Shown: one piece after another, positions 1-6,318 of the stretch
Layout: every line of letters starts with the position of its first letter
Position numbering within the stretch: position 1 is the stretch's first letter
NCBI GenBank assembly: GCA_964532865.1
Contig: CAZHJA010000033.1
Location: forward strand, 1 to 9,888
Source: CAZHJA01 sp964532865
GTDB taxonomy: Bacteria > Patescibacteriota > Microgenomatia > UBA1406 > GWC2-37-13
Length of the DNA stretch: 9,888 nt
Reading direction: 5' to 3'
Notes under the pieces: model-generated
Databases searched by the model: none
Seen by the model: the letters and a program-made list of their open reading frames with translations, nothing else
What the model was told of the DNA's origin: nothing
Program-made: the position numbers and the translations under genes

Positions 1-51
1 GTTTTTTCTGTTTTTAGAGCGACTTGAAAATCTTAATTTTTTTTTATACAC

Positions 52-60
52 TTATGCACA
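52..60 (+). promoter_or_regulatory. DnaA box TTATGCACA
   Basis: This is an exact match to the TTATNCACA DnaA-box consensus, with G at the variable position. It is oriented so that the trio array follows its 3' side. A weaker neighbour, TTATACACT, fills 44-52 and differs from the consensus at the last base. The same 9-mer occurs on the opposite strand near the right end of the window. Confidence 0.7.
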
Positions 61-61
61 G

Positions 62-79
62 TTACTATTACTACTATTA
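62..79. other. DnaA-trio array (six triplets)
   Basis: Six consecutive in-register triplets are seen: TTA, CTA, TTA, CTA, CTA, TTA. The complementary strand therefore reads 3'-AAT GAT AAT GAT GAT AAT-5', which fits the 3'-[G/A]AT-5' DnaA-trio consensus six times out of six. An uninterrupted register starting one base after a DnaA box is unlikely to be only a by-product of AT richness. The trios would guide DnaA assembly on single-stranded DNA towards the AT-rich stretch at 80-100. Confidence 0.68.
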
Positions 80-100
80 TATATATCTATTAAAACTAAA

Positions 101-1192
101 ATGAAGATACAAATACAAAAAAATGCACTTATTGAAAAATTAACATTGGCATCGAAATTTACATCAAGCAGACTCTCCTCTCTTTCAGTTTTACAGGGAG
201 TTTTGATAAAAGGAGAAAAAAACACTATTCATTTTTATTCTACTAATCTTAATTCATATTTTCATACCGTACTTAAGGTAAAAGAAAATGTAGATTTTCA
301 AATTGCAATAGAGCCTAAAAAAATAATTGAATTTCTCTCCCTTCTTTCTTTTACAGAGGTTGATATAGAAATAAAAGAAAAACAGCTAAACATATTAAGT
401 AAAAAAACAAGGGGGGCCTTTCCTTTGCTTTTGACCAAGGACTTTCCCATGCCCCCAAAAGGAAAAGATAAAACAAAAAAAATAAAATCAACGTTTTTTA
501 TAAAAAATCTTCCATTAGTTTTGTTTTCCGCATCATCGGACCAAACAAGACCAGCTCTGTCTGGCGTAAATTTCTTAACCCAAGAAGATGAAATGGTTAT
601 GGTGGCAACAGATGGTTTTAGGCTTTCCTTGCTTAGGGTAAAAAAAGAGATAGATTTGCCTTCAATGATAATTCCATCAGGTTTTTTAGGCGAGATTTTG
701 CGCTTAATGAAAGATAAAGAAGTGGAGTTTGAATATATAGAAGAAGAAAAGACAGTTGTTTTTAAGATGGGAGATGATGAGTTTTATTCAAGGCTTATTG
801 AAGGAGACTATCCTCCTTTTGAGAAAGTAATACCAACAGATAAAAAAACAACAATTGTGGTTGACAGAGAAGAATTTTTAAGAAAGGTAAGACTAATATC
901 GGTATTTGCAAGAGATCTTTCCCACATTGTTTTATTAAAGGTAGAAGAAAATGGAATTAAACTTCAACCAAAAACTGAAAAAGAAGAAGACAACACAACA
1001 CAACTGGAGGCCAAGGTTAAAGGAGAAGACCAAATAACAGCCTTTAATTATAAGTTTCTTGTGGGTTTTTTAAGTAGTGTAAGTTCAAAAAACATTATTA
1101 TTGAAATGGTTAGATCAGACTCTCCTGTTGTTTTTAGAACAGACGACAATGAAAATTTTTTACACATTATAATGCCCGTTAAGGTTGAATGA
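101..1192 (+). CDS. dnaN: DNA polymerase III beta subunit (sliding clamp)
   Basis: This 363-residue protein has the normal length for the ring-shaped clamp that tethers the replicative polymerase to DNA. It spans three repeated clamp domains, roughly 1-120, 125-245 and 250-363. Family hallmarks are LSGVNF (153-158), ATDGFRLS (169-176), EGDYPPF (234-240) leading into VIP, and the C-terminal IMPVKVE, which is part of the hydrophobic pocket that binds client peptides. The ATG at 101 is chosen because it gives a full-length N terminus; no Shine-Dalgarno sequence precedes it. The gene lies directly after the putative origin, as in many bacteria. Its TGA stop is followed at once by an in-frame TAA. 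A run of six Gs at 411-416 lies inside the gene without breaking the frame. Confidence 0.97.
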   Translation: MKIQIQKNALIEKLTLASKFTSSRLSSLSVLQGVLIKGEKNTIHFYSTNLNSYFHTVLKVKENVDFQIAIEPKKIIEFLSLLSFTEVDIEIKEKQLNILSKKTRGAFPLLLTKDFPMPPKGKDKTKKIKSTFFIKNLPLVLFSASSDQTRPALSGVNFLTQEDEMVMVATDGFRLSLLRVKKEIDLPSMIIPSGFLGEILRLMKDKEVEFEYIEEEKTVVFKMGDDEFYSRLIEGDYPPFEKVIPTDKKTTIVVDREEFLRKVRLISVFARDLSHIVLLKVEENGIKLQPKTEKEEDNTTQLEAKVKGEDQITAFNYKFLVGFLSSVSSKNIIIEMVRSDSPVVFRTDDNENFLHIIMPVKVE

Positions 1193-1199
1193 TAAATAT

Positions 1200-1820
1200 A
1201 TGGAAAAATATGTTTTAGACACAAATGTTTTTTTTAATATGGAACCCGGTCTTGGACTGGGAAAAAAGACAGAAGAGGTTGTTGTTGCTGTTACAAAGAT
1301 TGGAAAAGACATAAAAAAAGAAAAAAAGGGAGAACTCCTTATGCCGCCAAGAGCAATTGATGAGTTTTTAAGTTTTTTTAAGGACAAAGAACAAGAGTTT
1401 ATTACAGACTTTCTGTCTGTTATTACTATAAAGTCTCCGGATATTAGCAAAATGCAGTTTTCAAGTGGTGTTTTTTATAAAATCGTTCAAGACATTCGCA
1501 ACAGATCCTATAGGGGCTTAAATATTGGAGAAGAAGAAATTCAAAGCGCAGGAAAGAAGCTTATGGGAAAAAAGGACTTGAAAAAGCAAGAGTTTGAAAT
1601 GGAAATAGGAGGGGTAATAAAAAGCTTTAGAGAAAGATATAGAAAAGCTACGAGGTTTGGTTTTTTAGACAGTCTTGCGGACCTTGATGTTATAGTTCTT
1701 GCAAAAGAACAAGACGCCTTTCTTGTTAGTTCAGATGAAGGTGTTCTTAAATGGGCAAAACTATTTGGTGTTAAAGAGATGCCTGCTGTGGCTTGGAAGA
1801 AGAGGTTTCTTCTGGAATAA
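1200..1820 (+). CDS. PIN-domain protein, RNA ligase partner family (UPF0278-like)
   Basis: This 206-residue protein resembles the 'RNA ligase partner' family, PIN-fold proteins best known from archaea and Aquifex and often encoded beside an ATP-dependent RNA ligase. PIN hallmarks are YVLDTNVF at 4-11 (Asp7), MPPRAIDEF at 48-56 (Glu55), DSLADLD at 157-163 and VSSDEGVLKWA at 176-186 (Asp179). These acidic residues would form the metal-binding site of a PIN nuclease. The segments IKSPDI (77-82) and FRERYRKA (143-150) also fit this family rather than ordinary VapC toxins. Start: the ATG at 1200 puts the PIN strand at the N terminus; an upstream TTG at 1185 would overlap dnaN. It lies 7 bp after dnaN and is probably co-transcribed. 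No RNA ligase or antitoxin gene is visible. Nuclease activity is inferred. Confidence 0.82.
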   Translation: MEKYVLDTNVFFNMEPGLGLGKKTEEVVVAVTKIGKDIKKEKKGELLMPPRAIDEFLSFFKDKEQEFITDFLSVITIKSPDISKMQFSSGVFYKIVQDIRNRSYRGLNIGEEEIQSAGKKLMGKKDLKKQEFEMEIGGVIKSFRERYRKATRFGFLDSLADLDVIVLAKEQDAFLVSSDEGVLKWAKLFGVKEMPAVAWKKRFLLE

Positions 1821-2313
1821 GTTTGGTTAAAATATCTACTAATTTTTCAGTAATTTCCTTATGGGGTTTTTCTTGAAAAACTATATGTTCTGTAAGAATT
1901 TTAAAAACCCTATTTTTTATTTCTTCATTTGGGACAACCATATAGGCATGGCGAAAAGAAGGAGCGACGCCTACGATTGTAATAATTACAAAGCCAAATC
2001 TTTTTTTAAAGTAAAAATGAGACAAATTTTCCCATCTAAGGGTTGCTCCGGCAGCTTCAATACCAAACCTAGTAATTTTATTTTCAGTCTCAGGGGGCGG
2101 AGTTATTGTTAAAACATAAAACAAAAACAATAAAGACAAAATAGGAATGAGAAGAACTCTATCTCCAAAAAAGAAAACAATTAAAGATAAAAGAAGTGCA
2201 AGAGCAAGATAAAATCGAAGAACATGCTTTGACCTTTTTTTATAAGCCCTAAGCGGAGCCTTCCATGAATATATTACCTGCGGATTAGTATTTGTTTTTT
2301 TAATTCCTTCCAT
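1771..2313 (-). CDS. Conserved two-helix membrane protein of unknown function (CPR type)
   Basis: This protein has 180 residues when the ATG at 2313 is used. A basic N-terminal stretch, YSWKAPLRAYKKRSK (15-29), precedes two hydrophobic helices (about 33-50 and 52-70). A soluble domain follows with TRFGIEAAG, a RWE motif (93-95) and the segment FKKRFGFVIITI. The layout resembles a small membrane protein family I associate with Patescibacteria; I know no function for it. An upstream TTG at 2349 would add 12 residues, but it lies inside a TTGACT -35-like element, so the ATG is preferred. The last 50 bp overlap the 3' end of the PIN gene on the other strand, and the corresponding Ser/Gln-rich tail may be dispensable. 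Confidence 0.7.
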   Translation of the reverse strand: MEGIKKTNTNPQVIYSWKAPLRAYKKRSKHVLRFYLALALLLSLIVFFFGDRVLLIPILSLLFLFYVLTITPPPETENKITRFGIEAAGATLRWENLSHFYFKKRFGFVIITIVGVAPSFRHAYMVVPNEEIKNRVFKILTEHIVFQEKPHKEITEKLVDILTKLIPEETSSSKPQQASL

Positions 2314-2320
2314 TGTATAT

Positions 2321-2349
2321 ATTCTTGCTGATTTTTCAATAAAAGTCAA
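2321..2349 (-). promoter_or_regulatory. Candidate promoter of the two-helix membrane protein gene
   Basis: On the minus strand TTGACT (2344-2349) and AAGAAT (2321-2326) are separated by 17 bp. The -35 is 5/6 to consensus and the -10 is 4/6, keeping the key A and the final T. The predicted transcript start, near 2314, falls one base before the ATG at 2313, implying a leaderless message. The weak -10 keeps this tentative. Confidence 0.42.
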
Positions 2350-2367
2350 GACAGGACAAGTATTGAT

Positions 2368-2395
2368 TTGACAAAGAGAAACAGGATGATATAAT
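2368..2395 (+). promoter_or_regulatory. Consensus sigma-70-type promoter with almost no leader
   Basis: TTGACA (2368-2373) and TATAAT (2390-2395) are both perfect hexamers, 16 bp apart. The predicted transcript start near 2402 lies about three bases before the ATG at 2405, leaving no room for a Shine-Dalgarno sequence. The match is seen directly; the start site is inferred from usual spacing. Confidence 0.8.
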
Positions 2396-2404
2396 ATTTA
2401 CTAT

Positions 2405-2782
2405 ATGGATAATATTAATAAGCTAATATCCTTTGGGTTGGGTCTAATAGTTGTTGTTGTTTTTCTTGCAGTAGTGACCGGAAAAATAAACTTAGGTAAA
2501 AATATTACAAAACTAACAGGAAAAAACTCCCCTACTCCAACAAAAACAAAGACAACCACAAGCAATGAAATGAATAATTATAAAGATGATACTTCTAAAA
2601 TAACTCCAGCAAGCACTCTTATTGTTCAAGACACAAAAAATAAAACATATAATGAATATCAAACAGGAGAAAAAGCTCCAAGCACAATTCCTGCAACAGG
2701 AGCACCAACTCTTTTAATCCCCCTTTTACTTTCAGGTATTGGAAGCGGAGCCTTACTTAAGAAAATAGGAAAAAGAAGCTAA
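2405..2782 (+). CDS. Surface protein with N-terminal helix and sortase-type IPATG sorting signal
   Basis: This 125-residue protein has three parts. An N-terminal hydrophobic helix (about 8-24) may be a signal anchor or an uncleaved signal peptide. A low-complexity Thr/Ser/Lys/Asn-rich linker runs from about 36 to 92. The C terminus has IPATG (95-99), a hydrophobic stretch (about 101-118) and a basic tail, KKIGKR (119-124). That is the architecture of an LPXTG-type sorting signal, in which a sortase would cut between Thr and Gly and attach the protein to a surface acceptor; Ile replaces the usual Leu. No folded domain is evident, so it may be a spacer, a wall-attached peptide or a stalk. No sortase gene is in the window. 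Its stop overlaps the convergent pilin-like gene by 4 bp. Confidence 0.75.
   Translation: MDNINKLISFGLGLIVVVVFLAVVTGKINLGKNITKLTGKNSPTPTKTKTTTSNEMNNYKDDTSKITPASTLIVQDTKNKTYNEYQTGEKAPSTIPATGAPTLLIPLLLSGIGSGALLKKIGKRS
2687..2782 (+). other. Coding region of the cell-surface sorting signal (IPATG, helix, basic tail)
   Basis: Bases 2687-2701 encode IPATG. The next codons give about 18 mostly apolar residues, then a Lys/Arg-rich end and the stop. The three-part order and spacing match sortase sorting signals; processing by a sortase is inferred. Confidence 0.65.
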
Positions 2783-3354
2783 AGGTCTGGAATTTTTAAG
2801 ATATCATTTGCAATAAGATTAAGTATAAACATTGACAAAAGACAAAAGACTAATCCAACAATTGCTCCAATTAATATGTTTTTACCCTTCCCCAGCTTTT
2901 CTGGATTGTCTTGTGATGTAAGAACAATAAATGCTCCATAGAGAATATATAAAAAGGCAAGTGCGCCTGCAAGCTTAAATATTAAGCCCAAAACTACATT
3001 TGCAAGTCCAGCAACAGCTCCTTCTTGTGAAAATCCACCATCAATACTTATACATCCAATCATAGTATTCATATGTCCGGGAATGGGCTGAGGAGGAAGG
3101 CTTGTATTAGGATTGATTTTAAGAGTACTTTCTTTTATTTTTAAAAAAGAAGAATTAGCGTCTAGCCCATAAAGACACTCCATACACTGTGTTTGAGTTT
3201 TATTTGGAGCGGGTTGTGGATCCGAAGGAGCCATACAATACCCGCACTCATTACAATCGACATAGGAGTCTTCTTGAGCCCTAATAGGATTTAAAGTACT
3301 TAAAATAAAAACACCTATTATTAATAAAAAAAGCAATTTTATTAGCTTAATCAT
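2779..3354 (-). CDS. Secreted TrbC/VirB2-like pilin-type membrane protein with Cys clusters
   Basis: This 191-residue protein starts with a signal peptide (basic MIKLIK, hydrophobic core to about 20, possible cleavage after Ala26). The mature N-terminal part is Pro/Asn-rich and holds Cys34, Cys37, Cys40, Cys57, Cys60 and Cys101 (a CxxCxxC and a CxxC pattern). Two hydrophobic helices follow (about 118-147 and 158-182), separated by a short polar loop, DNPEKLGKGKN. This helix-loop-helix resembles the TrbC/VirB2 pilin fold, and such pilin-like proteins are common in Patescibacteria. The cysteines could form disulfides or bind metal outside the membrane. No other type IV secretion genes are present here, so a pilus role is inferred. 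It could instead be a general small membrane protein. ATG at 3354; no Shine-Dalgarno sequence. Confidence 0.65.
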   Translation of the reverse strand: MIKLIKLLFLLIIGVFILSTLNPIRAQEDSYVDCNECGYCMAPSDPQPAPNKTQTQCMECLYGLDANSSFLKIKESTLKINPNTSLPPQPIPGHMNTMIGCISIDGGFSQEGAVAGLANVVLGLIFKLAGALAFLYILYGAFIVLTSQDNPEKLGKGKNILIGAIVGLVFCLLSMFILNLIANDILKIPDL

Positions 3355-3427
3355 AAGTATTATCTAAGAGTAATGATAGTATAAAGCTTTGCTGAAATGC
3401 AACCTTATTGTATATAATGAATGTAAT
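3355..3427. promoter_or_regulatory. Divergent promoter region between the pilin-like and SpoIID genes
   Basis: On the plus strand TATAAT (3413-3418) predicts a transcript start near 3425, three bases before the ATG at 3428. Its -35 is poor (TTGCTG, 3389-3394, 18 bp spacing). On the minus strand TATACT (plus 3378-3383) or GATAAT (plus 3359-3364) could serve the pilin-like gene, the latter giving a leaderless message. No ribosome binding site is seen for either gene. Confidence 0.5.
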
Positions 3428-5200
3428 ATGAGAAAAATATTTAGTATATTGCTTGTGATTTTGCTTCTTTTCGTCCCTTTTATTAAAACAACTGCTGTTG
3501 ATATAAATAATGTTGATCTTAGTAATTTAGATGATATAAGAAAAAATCTTGATGACTTAAACCGAGAGTTTGAATTAGTAAAACAGGCAACAGATACAAA
3601 TCAGGCAGAATATGACAATCTTCAAAAACAGCTTGATGGAATAAAGGCCCAAGTTGGTGTTTTGGAAAATGAAATTACAAAAAAGGAAAAAGAAGTTAAA
3701 GAGGGAGAAAAAGCACTTTCATATCAAAAGAACCTACTTAATGAAAGAGCAAGGTCATATTATAAAAACATTGAACAAAACACATTTTCACTTATAAACC
3801 TTCTTGTTTCAGATAATCTTTCAGAGTCTTTACAGAACTTTTTTTATCAAAAGAAAATGGTTGATGAAGATAGAAAAACAATAATAAAAGTAGTTATGTA
3901 CATTAATGACTTAGAGGATAAAAAAGAAAGTCTGGTTCAAGAAAAGAAAAAAATGGCTGCAATAAAAATAGAAATTGATAAACAGGCAGAATTTCTATCA
4001 AAGGAAATATCAACTGCAAAAGTATATCAATCAGAGCTTTCTTCAAAAATTGCACAGCTTTCTCAAGCACAACAGAATATTATTTCACAAAGGCAGGCAG
4101 CGCTTAATCTCCCACGCTCTGCAGGAACAAGCGTAAGTGGCTGCGTTGATGATAGAGATAGAGATCCTGGCTTTTCTCCTAGATTTGCTTTTTATACATA
4201 TGGTTCAACCCATAGAGTTGGTATGAATCAATATGGGGCTTATGGGAGAGCAAAGGCAGGACAAAATTATCAGGATATTTTAAATGCATATTATAATAAT
4301 GTTAGATTTGAATGTAGAAATTTTCCCAATAATAATATTAAAGTACAAGGATATGGAGAAATAAACATTTATGACTATTTAAAAGGACTAGGAGAGATGC
4401 CTGAGTCATGGGGAGACAAGGGTGGATATGAGGCCTTAAAGGCGCAAGTTGTTGCTGCGGCTTCATTTGCCCATTCATATACTAGTGGAGGTTTAAATGA
4501 GATTTGTACATCAGAAAGTTGTCAAGTATATATAGGGCACAATAAGGGCGGAAGATGGGAAAACGCAGTTGATGATATTAAAGGTGAGTGTGGGGACGAT
4601 GTTAAAGTTATGGTTTCAAACGACACAAATGAAGTTATTAAAGCATGGTATGCTTCAACACATGGCGGGTATATGTGGACTTCAGGAGAAATTTGGGGAG
4701 GAGATAAGCCATGGACAAAACACGCACAAGACACAACGTCCTCTGTCAATAGTTTTTCAGAACTTAATGAGAGGGCATGGGATAAAGAATCTCCATGGTT
4801 TTATTGTGATTGGGGATATAGAGGAGAATATAATAATTCTGCGTGGTTAAAGCCGGATGAAGTTGCTGATATTGCAAATGTTATTATGCTTGCAAGAAAA
4901 GATTCCTCTACTTCAGAACATCTTTATCAAATTGACAAATCAAATCCAGCAGGAACAGACACTTGGGACAATGGTAAGGTAAAAGACGAATTAAGAAACA
5001 GAGGCGGAAACCCATTTAATAGTGTAAGTAATGTTTCTGTTTCTGTTGATTTTGGCTATGGAAAGACAAATGGAATTACAATAAATGGAGATGCAGGGTC
5101 ACAAAACTTTGATGGAGATGAGTTTAAAAGCTATTTTAACCTTCGAGCTCCCGCAAACATTCAAATTGTAGGTCCTTTATATAATGTAGAAAAACAATAG
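3428..5200 (+). CDS. Secreted coiled-coil/SpoIID-domain protein, putative peptidoglycan lytic transglycosylase
   Basis: This protein has 590 residues. A signal peptide (about 1-24) leads to a long charged coiled coil (about 38-220) like the N-terminal regions of CwlO/PcsB-type wall hydrolase regulators. A SpoIID/LytB domain follows (about 253-470). Family marks are THRVGMNQYGAYG (261-273), LKAQVVAAASFAHSY (337-351), a Cys pair in ICTSESCQVY (Cys360, Cys365), and STHGGYMW with His412. Glu323 in GEMPES aligns with the catalytic Glu of Bacillus SpoIID (its SEMP motif), so cutting of glycan strands is plausible. CPR bacteria are not known to sporulate, so a role in growth or division is more likely. 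The ATG at 3428 begins the signal peptide and lies just after a TATAAT box; the upstream TTG at 3389 falls within the -35 region and is rejected. Confidence 0.85.
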   Translation: MRKIFSILLVILLLFVPFIKTTAVDINNVDLSNLDDIRKNLDDLNREFELVKQATDTNQAEYDNLQKQLDGIKAQVGVLENEITKKEKEVKEGEKALSYQKNLLNERARSYYKNIEQNTFSLINLLVSDNLSESLQNFFYQKKMVDEDRKTIIKVVMYINDLEDKKESLVQEKKKMAAIKIEIDKQAEFLSKEISTAKVYQSELSSKIAQLSQAQQNIISQRQAALNLPRSAGTSVSGCVDDRDRDPGFSPRFAFYTYGSTHRVGMNQYGAYGRAKAGQNYQDILNAYYNNVRFECRNFPNNNIKVQGYGEINIYDYLKGLGEMPESWGDKGGYEALKAQVVAAASFAHSYTSGGLNEICTSESCQVYIGHNKGGRWENAVDDIKGECGDDVKVMVSNDTNEVIKAWYASTHGGYMWTSGEIWGGDKPWTKHAQDTTSSVNSFSELNERAWDKESPWFYCDWGYRGEYNNSAWLKPDEVADIANVIMLARKDSSTSEHLYQIDKSNPAGTDTWDNGKVKDELRNRGGNPFNSVSNVSVSVDFGYGKTNGITINGDAGSQNFDGDEFKSYFNLRAPANIQIVGPLYNVEKQ

Positions 5201-5212
5201 CAACCTCCCCCT

Positions 5213-6199
5213 TTATGCTTTTATAGCACCCTTTCTTCTTAAGACATTAAGAAAACACTGAATTACTATTGTTGTAATAAATACAATAGCAAAAAAGCCA
5301 AGCCAGTTGAAGTTGCTGTCCCCCATAAACTTCCTAACAGCATAAATAACAAGCACATGAATAAAAAATATTGGATATGAATTAATACTTAAGAAATCTA
5401 AAAATTTCTTTATTAAAAATACAGAAAATAGCCCTTTTTTTGATAAAAAATAAAGGATTGTTATAAAAAGCAATCCATAAGAAATTACATAAAGATTTGG
5501 AGGATATTTGTTTTTAATTAAAATAAGAGAGCTATTTATAATATTAAGCATAGTTCTTGAAAGAATAAAATATGAAAAGAAAAAGAATGAAGCCATATAA
5601 TAAAACCATGATTTTTTTTCAAAAAAGTACAAAAACCAAGTAAAACATACAATAAAAGACCAAGGAAGCCACATAATAAATTTATAGTTAAAAGGAAATT
5701 TAAAAAATATAAAAACAAGAGCAGATATTAAAGAAATAATTGTATAAAGATAAAAAAGACCCCGTTTCTTTTCTACTAGGTATTTAACAAGAATCATAAT
5801 TGGAATAAGCTCAATAAAAAGCAAAATAAGCCAGCTTAAATCTATTCCTCCGGTTAATGTTATGCTTTTTAAAATATATGAAAGTGTTATTTTAGATTTT
5901 CCAACAAAAAGAAGAATTATATGAAAAAACAAGAAAACATAATAAGGAATAATAAGCCTTAATATTCTTTTTTTAATATATGCAAGTATGGATTTTAAAT
6001 TAAATTTAAATTTTTTAATAAAAAATACATAAGCAGAACAGAAAATAAATACAGCAACTGCAAAATGTCCATAGTCCCACAAAATCTTTACAAGATTAGT
6101 ATTTAAATAATATGAGCTTGCATGAAGAAAAACCATAATAAAAATACTAAGTCCTCTAAGGTAATCAATATTATTATTCCTAAGTTTTATATTCTGCAT
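5213..6199 (-). CDS. Acyltransferase 3 family integral membrane protein
   Basis: This 328-residue, very hydrophobic protein has about ten predicted membrane helices, the size and layout of the acyltransferase 3 family. These proteins transfer acetyl or other acyl groups to surface sugars, lipids or peptidoglycan. The N terminus has the family signature NNIDYLRGLSIFIMVFLHA (9-27) with conserved Arg15 and His26. KKRILRLIIPYY, after the second helix pair, is also typical. The C-terminal part ends in a further helix and a basic tail. The substrate cannot be told from sequence; neighbouring wall and surface genes suggest an envelope target. A TATAAA box at plus 6206-6211 lies six bases before the ATG at 6199, so the message may be leaderless. 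Its stop lies 12 bp from that of the convergent SpoIID gene. Confidence 0.85.
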   Translation of the reverse strand: MQNIKLRNNNIDYLRGLSIFIMVFLHASSYYLNTNLVKILWDYGHFAVAVFIFCSAYVFFIKKFKFNLKSILAYIKKRILRLIIPYYVFLFFHIILLFVGKSKITLSYILKSITLTGGIDLSWLILLFIELIPIMILVKYLVEKKRGLFYLYTIISLISALVFIFFKFPFNYKFIMWLPWSFIVCFTWFLYFFEKKSWFYYMASFFFFSYFILSRTMLNIINSSLILIKNKYPPNLYVISYGLLFITILYFLSKKGLFSVFLIKKFLDFLSINSYPIFFIHVLVIYAVRKFMGDSNFNWLGFFAIVFITTIVIQCFLNVLRRKGAIKA

Positions 6200-6318
6200 G
6201 AGTATTTTATAGTTTACACAATCTATTAATTATATTTTTGTGATCTTTTTTTACATTAATACTTGTAGATTCCAGCCCTTTAATAATGTTTTTCTTGTTG
6301 AGGGAGGTCCAAGCACAT

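Larger units (their letters stand above)
44..100. other. oriC: Putative core replication origin (oriC unwinding region) upstream of dnaN
   Basis: The order of elements matches the basal unwinding system described for bacterial origins: DnaA box, DnaA-trios, then an AT-rich duplex-unwinding stretch. A degenerate box (44-52, TTATACACT) abuts a box at 52-60 (TTATGCACA, matching TTATNCACA). After a single G come TTA CTA TTA CTA CTA TTA (62-79), then an AT-only run at 80-86 that stays AT-rich up to the dnaN start. In the known system DnaA binds the boxes and then assembles along one strand over the trios to melt the DNA. The position just before dnaN is a usual one for this unwinding site. The spacer between box and trios is 1 bp here, where well-studied origins have a longer GC-containing spacer. 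Origin function is inferred; the motif order is seen directly. Confidence 0.72.

Noticed and set aside
26..45. AAAAT/ATTTT stem followed by a T-run, a possible terminator of an upstream gene.
   Set aside because: The stem has only A-T pairs and the T-run is equally well explained as origin DNA; without the upstream gene it cannot be supported.
24..50. TTGAAA and TATACA, 15 bp apart, as a dnaN promoter.
   Set aside because: The spacing is short and the match weak. The -10 overlaps the DnaA boxes, and dnaN may be transcribed from further upstream.
411..416. Run of six Gs in dnaN as a possible slippage or phase-variation site.
   Set aside because: dnaN is essential and the frame is intact; the run is short and encodes part of RGAF.
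1190..1195. The only TGA stop in the window is followed directly by TAA, which might hint at TGA recoded to Gly as in some CPR groups.
   Set aside because: The ten other stops are TAA or TAG, but all genes have normal lengths with no in-frame TGA and use GGN glycine codons freely, so the standard bacterial code explains everything.
1185..1199. TTG start for the PIN protein, overlapping dnaN.
   Set aside because: The PIN fold starts with the strand right after the ATG at 1200, and the five extra residues add nothing family-like.
4522..4749. Open frames opposite or out of frame with real genes (for example 1160-1450 minus, 1861-2112 plus, 4522-4749 minus, 7976-8173 plus, 8386-8696 plus, 9462-9683 plus).
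   Set aside because: They lie inside well-supported genes, resemble no known proteins and have compositions expected of shadow frames.
6253..6289. ACATTA and TAATGT flank a 25-base loop followed by Ts, like a plus-strand terminator in the 119-bp gap between the permease and acyltransferase genes.
   Set aside because: The stem is only 6 bp and AT-rich, the loop is long, and no plus-strand gene ends nearby. I see no other signal in this gap apart from the TATAAA box near 6206.
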